Positions 27,044 to 33,883 of a DNA stretch of 64,000 nt are shown in pieces. Position numbers and translations under genes: made by a program. The DNA is from Mycobacterium sp. 852002-10029_SCH5224772 (GTDB lineage: Bacteria > Actinomycetota > Actinomycetes > Mycobacteriales > Mycobacteriaceae). How positions within the stretch are numbered: the first letter of the stretch is position 1; each line of letters opens with the position of its first letter. The DNA lies in assembly GCF_001667315.1 (NCBI RefSeq), contig NZ_LZHT01000106.1, forward strand, positions 1 to 64,000. The letters are read 5' to 3'. The notes under the pieces were generated by a model that searched no databases, had not been told where the DNA came from, and saw only the letters and a program-made list of their open reading frames with translations.

Positions 27044-27456
27044 GGGTGCGGCGCCGCGTGTTGACGAGCGAGTCGTTCGTCGTGGATCCTGACGAGTTCG
27101 CGGAATCCGAGCCTGTGGTACTTCGGTATCGGCTGGATGCCCCACACGTCCTGTGCGGTGGCCTTGCCTTCGGCGCCCTCCGGGGGCCCGAACGGCGGGT
27201 AGGGGTACTTGCACTCCAAAGTGTCGTTGGAGTACCGGATCTTGAGCAGTTCACTGCAGACCTCGGTGAGACTCAACGTCGGGTAGCCGTAGTAGACCGC
27301 CATGAACGGCAGCGTGAAGGCGCCCTCGACCACCAGCGCCACCAGGCACACCAACACGGCACGCTTGATCCATTTATGCATTCGCGCGTAGTACGGCGTG
27401 GTCCCCGGCTCGAGATCGGTGGCCGGGTCTTTGTCTTCGGTGGTCGGTGCGGTCAT
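27040..27456 (-). CDS. Single-span membrane protein with a C-terminal cysteine-containing domain
   Basis: A 138-residue protein I do not recognise. An acidic N-terminus (1-25) is followed by one transmembrane helix (about 30-55, AVLVCLVALVVEGAFTLPF). The remaining soluble part contains two cysteines (CSELLKIRYSNDTLEC) and a proline/tyrosine-rich stretch (KYPYPPFGPPEG). By the positive-inside rule the basic flank KWIKR before the helix puts the N-terminus in the cytoplasm and the cysteine domain outside. It is 13 bp downstream of the multi-span membrane protein and overlaps the next gene by 4 bp. It is probably a subunit of the same membrane complex; the two cysteines could form a disulfide or bind metal, which is inference. 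Confidence 0.7.
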   Translation of the reverse strand: MTAPTTEDKDPATDLEPGTTPYYARMHKWIKRAVLVCLVALVVEGAFTLPFMAVYYGYPTLSLTEVCSELLKIRYSNDTLECKYPYPPFGPPEGAEGKATAQDVWGIQPIPKYHRLGFRELVRIHDERLARQHAAPHP

Positions 27457-27469
27457 GGCGCTGTTCCTT

Positions 27470-28195
27470 TTAGTCGGAGAAGATTTCGCGATTGACGGTG
27501 TGCAGATAGGGGATCGCCAGGAACGGGGTGATGTAGAAGATGTCGTAGAGCCACCAGCCGATGACCGGGAACACGACACCGGCGTAGCGCACGTCGGCGA
27601 ACATGGTCATGTTGAACACATAGGCGGACCAGATCACCACGCCCATCCAGCAGGTGACGACCATCCACTGATGACCCCACCGCTTCATCTGCAGAAACCC
27701 GATCGCCGCGGCCACCCGCATGGAGAACACCGTGAGGATCAGCCCCGCCACATAGGCCTTCTCGCCCGGCCCCGCCGAGCCCCCGATCCAAAGCTCGTTG
27801 TAATGCCAGAAATAACCGGCGTCGAACATGTTGCCCCACCCGACCATCAGCACCCGGTTGATCAACGTGTGGTTGGCGACCAGGTCCAGGGCCCAGCCCA
27901 GGCTGTTGAGCATCCCGTCGATCAGGACCAGATAGCCGATCAGGGTCACGATCATCGGCCGCACCGAGAGGCCGGCGCGCAAGGCTTGCCGCTGCAGGAA
28001 CACCCCGCGCATGAAGATCGGGAACCCGATCAGGCCCGGAGCCCACATGCCCATCAGGGCCGCGCCGACGATCATCCACTGGTCGGCACGACGCTGAGCT
28101 AGGCGGGATTGGTCGTGGTGATCCTCGAGGCCGAGCGACCCGTCTGTGCGGTTCGGCTTACCTCCCGAATTGCGTTTCAGCAGCGGTACGTTCAC
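27470..28195 (-). CDS. Multi-span membrane protein A of the MoxR/VWA-linked complex
   Basis: A 241-residue integral membrane protein of unknown function with about five helices (near 40-64, 78-104, 148-169, 175-200, 204-231). It is very similar to 30925-31668: by eye about three quarters of the last 205 residues are identical. Conserved polar residues inside or next to helices are Asp125, His131, Glu134 (FDAGYFWHYNELW), His175, Asp201 and His232, a set that could bind a metal. It lacks CxxCH heme motifs and the usual histidine boxes of AlkB or desaturases. The start is GTG 28195, overlapping the stop of the 42-aa gene (GTGA). I infer a subunit of a membrane oxidoreductase matured by the neighbouring AAA+/VWA pair. 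Confidence 0.75.
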   Translation of the reverse strand: MNVPLLKRNSGGKPNRTDGSLGLEDHHDQSRLAQRRADQWMIVGAALMGMWAPGLIGFPIFMRGVFLQRQALRAGLSVRPMIVTLIGYLVLIDGMLNSLGWALDLVANHTLINRVLMVGWGNMFDAGYFWHYNELWIGGSAGPGEKAYVAGLILTVFSMRVAAAIGFLQMKRWGHQWMVVTCWMGVVIWSAYVFNMTMFADVRYAGVVFPVIGWWLYDIFYITPFLAIPYLHTVNREIFSD

Positions 28196-28320
28196 AGATC
28201 CCACCACCCCCGCGCGAACGACATGTAGAGCTGAATGCCGAACATCGCCAGCAGGTAGCCGTAGATGAAAATTTGGAAGATGATGAGCGCCCTTTTGCGC
28301 TTCTCCTCCTGTCGGTCCAT
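28192..28320 (-). CDS. 42-aa single-helix membrane miniprotein
   Basis: A short gene encoding MDRQEEKRKRALIIFQ followed by a hydrophobic segment (IFIYGYLLAMFGIQLYM) and FARGWWDL. The charged N-terminus and single helix suggest an N-in miniature membrane subunit. A clear ribosome site (AAAGGAG) precedes the ATG, and the stop overlaps the GTG of membrane protein A in a GTGA junction, strong evidence that it is translated. The tryptophan-rich end recalls the 34-aa protein at 30737-30841, which stands in the corresponding place near the other paralogue. Confidence 0.7.
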   Translation of the reverse strand: MDRQEEKRKRALIIFQIFIYGYLLAMFGIQLYMSFARGWWDL

Positions 28321-28337
28321 GCCGGTTGCTCCTTTCC

Positions 28338-29132
28338 CTAAGGCGAACTGTTCGAGGTGGCCAGGCTGGCTGCCGCGACTTCACGCAGACCGTCGGTGAC
28401 TGCGCCATCGGTGCTCAGCGGCGCGAGTATGCACGCGTCGGCCGCGTCCAATTCGGTTGCGCCGGCGGCAATCAACTGAGCGGCGGTCACCAGCACCCTG
28501 GTCGACGGCGGTTCGAAGTGGAAGGCTTCGTCGGCGGTACGGATCGCCAACGCGCACCCCACCAACCGCTGGGCGGTGGCCAGGGCGATTCCGGATTCGG
28601 CGACGATCACGTCGGCTTCGCGGTCGGGCGGCAAATATTGCATCGCCAGCGTGACGAACCGTTGGCGGAACGAGGGTTTGAGCTCCTTGAGCGAGCTGCG
28701 ATAGGCCGGGTTGTACGAACACACCAGCATGAACTCTTCGGGGGCTTTCACCACCTCGCCGGCGCGGTCGAGGTACAGCGACCGACGGTGATCGGTGAGC
28801 GAATGCAGGATCGCCAGCGAGTCGTGGCGAGCCTCGACGACTTCGTCGAGATAGCAGATCGCACCGGCTTTGACGGCACGGGTCAGCGGTCCGTCGGTCC
28901 AGACGACATCGCCACCGGTCACCATGAAGCGGCCGACGAGATCGGAGCTGGTGAGGTCGTCGTGGCAACTGATCGTCACCACCGGCCGTTGCAGCAGCGA
29001 ACCCATGTGTTCGACGAACCGGGTTTTGCCGCACCCGGTTGGACCGGTCAGCATCACCGGCAGGCGCCGTTGAAAGGCCTGCTCGAACAGCTGAACTTCG
29101 TTGCCGTTGGCGAAATATGTGTCGGTGGTCAT
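28338..29132 (-). CDS. MoxR-family AAA+ ATPase, NorQ/CbbQ type
   Basis: A 264-residue AAA+ ATPase with Walker A GPTGCGKT (30-37) and Walker B ICYLDE (92-97), followed by a sensor region containing SYNPAY. The length and motifs match NorQ, CbbQ and GvpN. NorQ with NorD activates nitric oxide reductase by helping insert non-heme iron; CbbQ with CbbO activates Rubisco. No nor or cbb genes are present here, so the client is probably the membrane proteins encoded on both sides. The ATG has the ribosome site GAGGAG six bases upstream and lies 22 bp after the VWA gene. ATPase identity is firm; the client is inference. Confidence 0.9.
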   Translation of the reverse strand: MTTDTYFANGNEVQLFEQAFQRRLPVMLTGPTGCGKTRFVEHMGSLLQRPVVTISCHDDLTSSDLVGRFMVTGGDVVWTDGPLTRAVKAGAICYLDEVVEARHDSLAILHSLTDHRRSLYLDRAGEVVKAPEEFMLVCSYNPAYRSSLKELKPSFRQRFVTLAMQYLPPDREADVIVAESGIALATAQRLVGCALAIRTADEAFHFEPPSTRVLVTAAQLIAAGATELDAADACILAPLSTDGAVTDGLREVAAASLATSNSSP

Positions 29133-29154
29133 CTTCTCCTCAGGTGGTCTGCGG

Positions 29155-30705
29155 TCAGGCTGCGACCAGTTCGCGATGGACATGGGCCAATACCCGGGGC
29201 AATTCCTCGATGCGTCGGATTCGTTGCGACCGCCGCGGCCCGAACACCTCCGGAAGTGGGTCGACCCGGGTCGGCCCGACGCCCACGTAATACATCGATA
29301 CTCCGGCCTCGTTGGCCTCCTCGACGGCGTGCGCGGCATCGGCCCAGGCGTATCGGCCCTCGTAGCCCTCATCGGAGATCAGCCCGTCACCGATGACGAT
29401 CAGCAGGCGCCGCTCGGAGGCCTGGGCAAGCAGCCGGTTGGTCAAATGGCGAAGTGGCGCACCGAGTCTGGTGTAGCCGCGCGTGGCCAGACCCAGCCCG
29501 CTCGGCGGCACGAACCGGCGGTCTTCGAAGTCCTTCAGGCACCGCACCTCGACCCGATGACGGGTGTTGCCGGTGAACACGAAAACACCATGGCGTTCGC
29601 GCGCCAGCGTCATGGCACGCGAAAGCGCATCGGCGCAGGCCAATTCCAGCTGGAACACGCGACCGCCGTGCACCCCTAACGACGAGCTGCCGTCGAGCAG
29701 CACCGCGGTGGTGACGTCGCGGCTGCTGGGCAGCAGGTCGCGGAACACCCTCGGTTCCTTGGCCTCGCCGGTCGTCAGGTCGATGTAGTGGTCGACGTAT
29801 TGGTCGACGTCGAGGTCGGAGCCGTCTTCGAGGCGGTTGGTCATCGCACGGTGGGTGTGTTCTTCGAACCACTTGCGGACGTCGACGGCCACCGGCACCG
29901 GCCGGCGGAGGTGTCGGCCGTCGGCGTGCTCGGCCCGCTCAATCAAGGCGACGTGGTCGTGCATGAATTGCTGTGTCCACATGTTCCATTCGGGATAGGG
30001 AATCCCGGGCCGGTGTTGGGGTGTGACGTCGAGATCGTTGTCCTGTGGCCGGCTCGGCGGCGGCAAGTTCGGATTGCGGACACCCCCATCGCCGCCGACC
30101 GGAACCGAGTACGGTCGCGGAAGGCGCTTCTGTGTGGTGGTCCACGGCATCCGGCCAAAGCTGCGTCGCAGCTTGTCGGTCAAGCCTTGCGGCGTCGTGT
30201 AGGCCAGCGGCAAGGCGCCCAAAAGCGGGGGGACCGTCAGTTCCTGGTTGGTGGCCGCCAATGCGATTGCCCGGTTGAGCATCTGGGCGACGTCCATGTC
30301 AGCGGCCTCGGCGTGGACTTGAGGGAGCAGTCGTTGGACATCGGGGAGTAGGCCGGGCCACCGCGACGCTATCCAGCCGAGCGCAACGCCGCCTTCGACG
30401 AGCGTGAGCGCACGCAGTTCACGAGCGGACAGCTCGGCCAGGCGATATTCGGTGACGCGTTCCTTCGATGGCGAACACTGCAGGGCCACACCGCAGGTCA
30501 GGGTTCTGCGTGTCCAATCGGACTGTGCGCGAAAGGGGGTGGGATAGGGGACATGGACGAACGTGAGCGCCGCGTTCAATCCGAAGTTCCGCCGCTCGCC
30601 CGTGACGAGCCGAACGCCTTCGCGGCGTTGGTCGCTGAGTGCGACCGCCGTCACCGCGCAACTGCGTTCCAGCGCCATGGCGTGGCCGTCGGAATGCTCA
30701 GTCAT
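29155..30705 (-). CDS. VWA-domain protein, NorD/CbbO-like partner of the AAA+ ATPase
   Basis: A 516-residue soluble protein with a C-terminal von Willebrand A domain. The MIDAS metal site is D338-G-S340-S-S342 (LLDGSSSLG), with a later threonine region (TRGYTRLGAP) and GDGLISD. The N-terminal 320 residues are helical and proline-rich in the middle, as in NorD/CbbO adaptors. Such proteins couple an AAA+ ring to its client through the MIDAS site, which binds an acidic residue. It is encoded directly upstream of the NorQ-type gene, the standard pair order reversed. The start at 30705 has only a weak, distant ribosome site, so a start further inside is possible. Confidence 0.88.
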   Translation of the reverse strand: MTEHSDGHAMALERSCAVTAVALSDQRREGVRLVTGERRNFGLNAALTFVHVPYPTPFRAQSDWTRRTLTCGVALQCSPSKERVTEYRLAELSARELRALTLVEGGVALGWIASRWPGLLPDVQRLLPQVHAEAADMDVAQMLNRAIALAATNQELTVPPLLGALPLAYTTPQGLTDKLRRSFGRMPWTTTQKRLPRPYSVPVGGDGGVRNPNLPPPSRPQDNDLDVTPQHRPGIPYPEWNMWTQQFMHDHVALIERAEHADGRHLRRPVPVAVDVRKWFEEHTHRAMTNRLEDGSDLDVDQYVDHYIDLTTGEAKEPRVFRDLLPSSRDVTTAVLLDGSSSLGVHGGRVFQLELACADALSRAMTLARERHGVFVFTGNTRHRVEVRCLKDFEDRRFVPPSGLGLATRGYTRLGAPLRHLTNRLLAQASERRLLIVIGDGLISDEGYEGRYAWADAAHAVEEANEAGVSMYYVGVGPTRVDPLPEVFGPRRSQRIRRIEELPRVLAHVHRELVAA

Positions 30706-30736
30706 CGATCCAATCCCGTTCTCCCCGGACCCCGGC

Positions 30737-30841
30737 TCAGAACGTGCCGATGTTGGAGAACAGCCAGTACCAGAACCAGATGATCAGGCCGGTGCCGCCC
30801 CACGCGGCGACATAGCGAAGGATCTCCCACAGATAACCCAC
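30737..30841 (-). CDS. 34-aa tryptophan-rich membrane miniprotein
   Basis: A 34-codon gene starting at GTG 30841 with a very good ribosome site (GAGGAGG) seven bases upstream. The product begins VGYLWEILRYVAAWGG, continues with a hydrophobic aromatic segment TGLIIWFWYWLFSN, and ends IGTF. It predicts one transmembrane helix. It lies between membrane protein B and the VWA gene, spaced 83 and 31 bp. It is too short for default gene finders; I support it from ribosome site, hydrophobicity and operon position. Confidence 0.6.
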   Translation of the reverse strand: MGYLWEILRYVAAWGGTGLIIWFWYWLFSNIGTF

Positions 30842-30924
30842 GATGTGACCTCCTCGGTGACGTGGTCAGGTGATGCGTGCTGAGCTTTCCAAAACTCTCG
30901 TGAGCCAAAGGCGCGTACGGCATT

Positions 30925-31668
30925 TCAGTCGGAAAAGAGTTCACGGTTGACGGTGTGCAGATAGGGGATGGCCAGGAACGGGGTGATGTAGAAGATGTCG
31001 TAGAGCCACCAGCCGACGACCGGCAGCACGACGCCGGCAAAGCGCACGTCGGCGAACATGGTCATGTTGAAGACGTAGGTAATCCAGATGACCACCCCCA
31101 TCCAGCAGGTGATGACCATCCACTGGTGGCCCCAGCGTTTCATCTGTAGAAAGCCGATGGCAGCGGCGATCCGCATGGTGAACACGGTCAGGATGAGGCC
31201 GACCTCCAGGGCCTTCTCGCCGGGGCCGGCCGCGCCGCCGACCCACAACTCGTTGTAATGCCAGAAATAACCGGCGTCGAACATGTTGCCCCACCCGTTG
31301 AGCAGCACGCGGGCCAGCAGCGTGTGGTTGGCTACCAGGTCAAGGGCCCAGCCGACGGTGTTGATGGCGGCGTCGATGATGACGAGATAGCCGAGCAGGG
31401 TGACCAGCATCGGCCGAACGGAGAGGCCGTCTCGTTGTGCCCGGCGCAGCAATCGCACTCCCCAGAGAAACAGGGGCAGCCCGAAAACGCCCAGGGCCGC
31501 GGTGCCGATCAGGAGACTGCCCGAGATAAGCCATTTGTCGGCCCGGTGCTGCGCCATCTGTGAGCGTTCCATGTGCTCGTCGATGGTCAGGCCCGTTGGG
31601 CCAGAGCCAGGCGAACGGGTGGCTGCACCAATCCCGGCATCGCGCTGATGCAGCTTCGGCAAATCCAC
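30925..31668 (-). CDS. Multi-span membrane protein B, first gene of the operon
   Basis: A 247-residue integral membrane protein, paralogue of 27470-28195, with about five helices from residue 46 on. The conserved polar set is His115, Asp131, His137, Glu140, His181, Asp207 and His238, including FDAGYFWHYNELW and KRWGHQWM; these are unchanged between the two copies, which argues for a functional centre. The N-terminal 40 residues are polar and variable. The start is GTG 31668 with ribosome site GGGGAGGG. A -10 element (TATAGT, 31710-31715) and a palindromic operator lie just upstream, so this gene opens the operon. I do not recognise the family; a homo- or heterodimer with protein A is plausible. 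Confidence 0.75.
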   Translation of the reverse strand: MDLPKLHQRDAGIGAATRSPGSGPTGLTIDEHMERSQMAQHRADKWLISGSLLIGTAALGVFGLPLFLWGVRLLRRAQRDGLSVRPMLVTLLGYLVIIDAAINTVGWALDLVANHTLLARVLLNGWGNMFDAGYFWHYNELWVGGAAGPGEKALEVGLILTVFTMRIAAAIGFLQMKRWGHQWMVITCWMGVVIWITYVFNMTMFADVRFAGVVLPVVGWWLYDIFYITPFLAIPYLHTVNRELFSD

Positions 31669-31709
31669 GAACCCTCCCCGCCATCGACACTGATTGGATC
31701 GGCGAGTGC

Positions 31710-31735
31710 ACTATAACAGGCTGACTACAGTCAGC
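31710..31735 (-). promoter_or_regulatory. Promoter and operator of the minus-strand accessory operon
   Basis: On the minus strand TATAGT (31710-31715) fits the mycobacterial -10 and would start transcription about 35 bases before the GTG at 31668. Just upstream is the perfect palindrome GCTGAC-TACA-GTCAGC (31720-31735), in the spacer/-35 zone where a repressor would block polymerase. The same yTGAC-N4-GTCAG motif occurs at 31865 and 33819. Confidence 0.6.
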
Positions 31736-31864
31736 ATAAGACGCTGATGAATTCGCGGCAATCATCCGGCGAGATCCTCCGCGGTACTGGCAGTTATGAC
31801 GCGGCACAGCACTAATGCCGGCGTTCCGGGCCGCCATAGGCGCCGGAGCGCCATGGCAATCGCA

Positions 31865-31918
31865 CTGACGAAAGTCAGCTTGCAATCGTTGACACGCCCT
31901 TCGGGAGACGCCTACGCT
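31865..31918 (+). promoter_or_regulatory. Operator and sigA-type promoter of the divergent plus-strand gene
   Basis: The palindrome CTGAC-GAAA-GTCAG (31865-31878) lies 10 bases upstream of a consensus -35 TTGACA (31889-31894). An 18-base spacer separates this from TACGCT (31913-31918), a good -10. It serves the gene starting at 31960. The operator is the second copy of the motif found at 31720-31735. Confidence 0.65.
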
Positions 31919-31959
31919 CAGCGAGCGCTCAAGCGTTCTGGCCATGCAAAGGAGTAGCG

Positions 31960-33063
31960 ATGACGCTCAAGTCGCCGGCTGAGAAGAAATATCGCGTAAT
32001 CCAATGGGGCGTCGGCAATGTCGGGACGATAGCGCTCCGGCACTTCGTGCATAATCCTGCCTACGAACTGGTCGGAGTCCTGTGCAATCGACCCGAGAAG
32101 GTCGGCAAGGACGCCGGTGAGCTCTGCGGCAAACCGCCGACCGGCGTGCGGGCCACCACCGACAAGGATGCCATCGAGGCGCTCGACGCCGACTGCGTCT
32201 TCTATGCGCCGTTATGGTCGGACCCCGACGAGGTGTGCCGCTTACTGCGCGGCGGCAAGAATGTCGTCGCGTCGGGTGGGGCGTGGTGGTATCGGACCGA
32301 GCACAGTCAGGCGGACATCGACAAGATCGATGCCGCCTGCCGCGAGGGCGGCACATCGTTTCATGCCGGTGGTGTCAACCCGGGGTTTGCCGGAGACCTG
32401 CTCGTCCTGACGTTGGCTCGAATCGTCAGTCAGATCGACACTATTCACATCTACGAGGTGGTGAATTTCGGCCGGGACACCCTGAAGTACCTGTTCGAGA
32501 TGGGAATGGGAAGCGATCCGGCCGGGTTTGAGGATGGCCCAAATCTGTTGGGGCAAGCATGGCCGTTGTTCGCCCAGTCGATGGCAATGGTCGTCGAGGG
32601 AATGGGTAAAACAGTCGAGAAATACACTACTGAGGTAGAGCTCGGGACCGCCACCCGCGATATCCCCTTCGAGGGAGGGGAGAACAGCGACATGCCCGGC
32701 TTCAAGGGCGTCATCAAAAAGGGAACTGTCGCACGCCAGCACCACGAGTGGACGGCGTGGGTGGACGGCAAGCCCCTTATCGTTTTTCACGAGATCTACA
32801 CGATGGACACCTTCGACGCCATTGAACCGCAAGAAGATTGGCCCCAGCATTACCACTACCGGATAGTGATCGAGGGTGATTCCTCCACCGAACTGATCCT
32901 GCAGGGAGCCCAAGACCCGAATGGCGGTTACGCGTTGCCCGGCTACACCTGGACCGCGATGGGCCCGGCGAACGCCATTCCCGCGGTCTGCGACGCTCCG
33001 CCGGGATTCATGTCCCACAAGGAACTCGGCCTGATGCCGCTGCGTGGCGTCATACGGCCCTAG
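31960..33063 (+). CDS. Dihydrodipicolinate reductase-like oxidoreductase, divergent from the operon
   Basis: A 367-residue protein of the same broad family as 22033-23112, with the nucleotide site VIQWGVGNVGTIALRH near residue 13 and GGVNPGFAGDLL mid-protein. It is only distantly similar to the two minus-strand copies and so probably has a different substrate. The ATG has ribosome site AAAGGAG. Transcription starts from the promoter at 31889-31918, next to a copy of the shared palindrome, so it should be co-regulated with the membrane-complex operon. It converges with the TetR gene 12 bp downstream. Confidence 0.85.
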   Translation: MTLKSPAEKKYRVIQWGVGNVGTIALRHFVHNPAYELVGVLCNRPEKVGKDAGELCGKPPTGVRATTDKDAIEALDADCVFYAPLWSDPDEVCRLLRGGKNVVASGGAWWYRTEHSQADIDKIDAACREGGTSFHAGGVNPGFAGDLLVLTLARIVSQIDTIHIYEVVNFGRDTLKYLFEMGMGSDPAGFEDGPNLLGQAWPLFAQSMAMVVEGMGKTVEKYTTEVELGTATRDIPFEGGENSDMPGFKGVIKKGTVARQHHEWTAWVDGKPLIVFHEIYTMDTFDAIEPQEDWPQHYHYRIVIEGDSSTELILQGAQDPNGGYALPGYTWTAMGPANAIPAVCDAPPGFMSHKELGLMPLRGVIRP

Positions 33064-33075
33064 CGTCGAGGCGCC

Positions 33076-33675
33076 TCAGGGCTTCAAACTTCGCACTGTC
33101 CTCGCGACGAAGTCTTCCAGCAGGGTGTGGCCAGTAGGCCAGTGGTTGGTCGTGATCAACAGGGCGTAGAGACCCAACAAGAAGAACACCGCACTGTTCA
33201 TGGGATTGACGTGCCGATCCGTCTCACCGCGTTCTTGCGCCTGCGTGATTTCCCGGGCGACCAAGACGATCAACGGGTGATCCCTGCCGTCTTCTGTTTG
33301 CGGGCGGGTTTGGGAGAAGTGCAGCGCGAGAAAATCATTGAAGAGCCGATCGCCCAGGCGACGTTCCAACCCGACCACCAGGCGCACCGCCTCATTCAAT
33401 GCGGAAACAAGATCGTGCTTGGACTTCAAGGATTGCGCGAATTGCTTGGCGATGCGGTCCTCTTCGCGGCGTTCCAACTCCAGCAGCACATGTTCCTTGG
33501 TGGGGAAGTGAAAGAAGAAGGTCCCATGCGCGACTCCTGCGGCGGCCACGATGGCACTGACATCGGCCTCGGCCATGCCGGCGCGAGCGAACTCCGCGAT
33601 CGCGGCGCCCATCAATCGCTCCCTCGTCTGCAAGCGCTTTGCTTCCCGTGCCGACAGGCGATCCGTCACAGCCAT
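33076..33675 (-). CDS. TetR-family transcriptional regulator, probable controller of the island
   Basis: A 199-residue TetR regulator. The helix-turn-helix lies in residues about 15-60 (ADVSAIVAAAGVAHGTFFFHFPTKEHVL). The start ATG 33675 is chosen for its ribosome site (GAGGAAAG); GTG 33687 is the alternative. The C-terminal ligand domain ends in hydrophobic helices (NSAVFFLLGLYALLITT), fitting a lipophilic inducer. It is flanked by promoters carrying the palindrome yTGAC-N4-GTCAG (31720, 31865, 33819), whose size and symmetry fit a TetR operator; this makes it the best candidate for the regulator. The pairing is inference. Confidence 0.88.
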   Translation of the reverse strand: MAVTDRLSAREAKRLQTRERLMGAAIAEFARAGMAEADVSAIVAAAGVAHGTFFFHFPTKEHVLLELERREEDRIAKQFAQSLKSKHDLVSALNEAVRLVVGLERRLGDRLFNDFLALHFSQTRPQTEDGRDHPLIVLVAREITQAQERGETDRHVNPMNSAVFFLLGLYALLITTNHWPTGHTLLEDFVARTVRSLKP

Positions 33676-33818
33676 TTCTTTCCTCACGGTTGACCCGACT
33701 CATGCGAGAGTTCCGGTGCTCACCGCCCCATTATGCCGTGTCCGGGTCAGAAACGCTTGCACAACTTGATCATCCTCTGACAATCGGAGGCCTTGTCGAT
33801 GGCAATTCGACCGAGTCG

Positions 33819-33847
33819 TTGACTTTAGTCAGCAGGCTTCATAGATT
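33819..33847 (+). promoter_or_regulatory. Promoter overlapped by the third TetR-type operator
   Basis: TTGACT (33819-33824), a 17-base spacer and TAGATT (33842-33847) form a strong sigA-like promoter for the SDR gene at 33884. The palindrome TTGAC-TTTA-GTCAG (33819-33832) covers the -35, so binding would exclude RNA polymerase. Confidence 0.65.
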
Positions 33848-33883
33848 GAACGGCGCACCCACGCGCGATCGAAGGAGCTCGGC

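Noticed and set aside
28192..28408. Extending membrane protein A to an upstream start near 28408
   Set aside because: The extension reads through the 42-aa gene in another frame and looks random; GTG 28195 gives an N-terminus like the paralogue.
27470..31668. Interpreting the MoxR/VWA cluster as a nitric oxide reductase (norCBQD) operon
   Set aside because: No NorB twelve-helix subunit and no CxxCH cytochrome is encoded; only the NorQ/NorD-type accessory pair is similar.
27470..31668. Calling the membrane proteins AveC-type spirocyclases or PmoC/AmoC subunits
   Set aside because: The motifs I can recall for those families (for example the PmoC D-x3-H-x12-H metal pattern) are not present; left as unrecognised.
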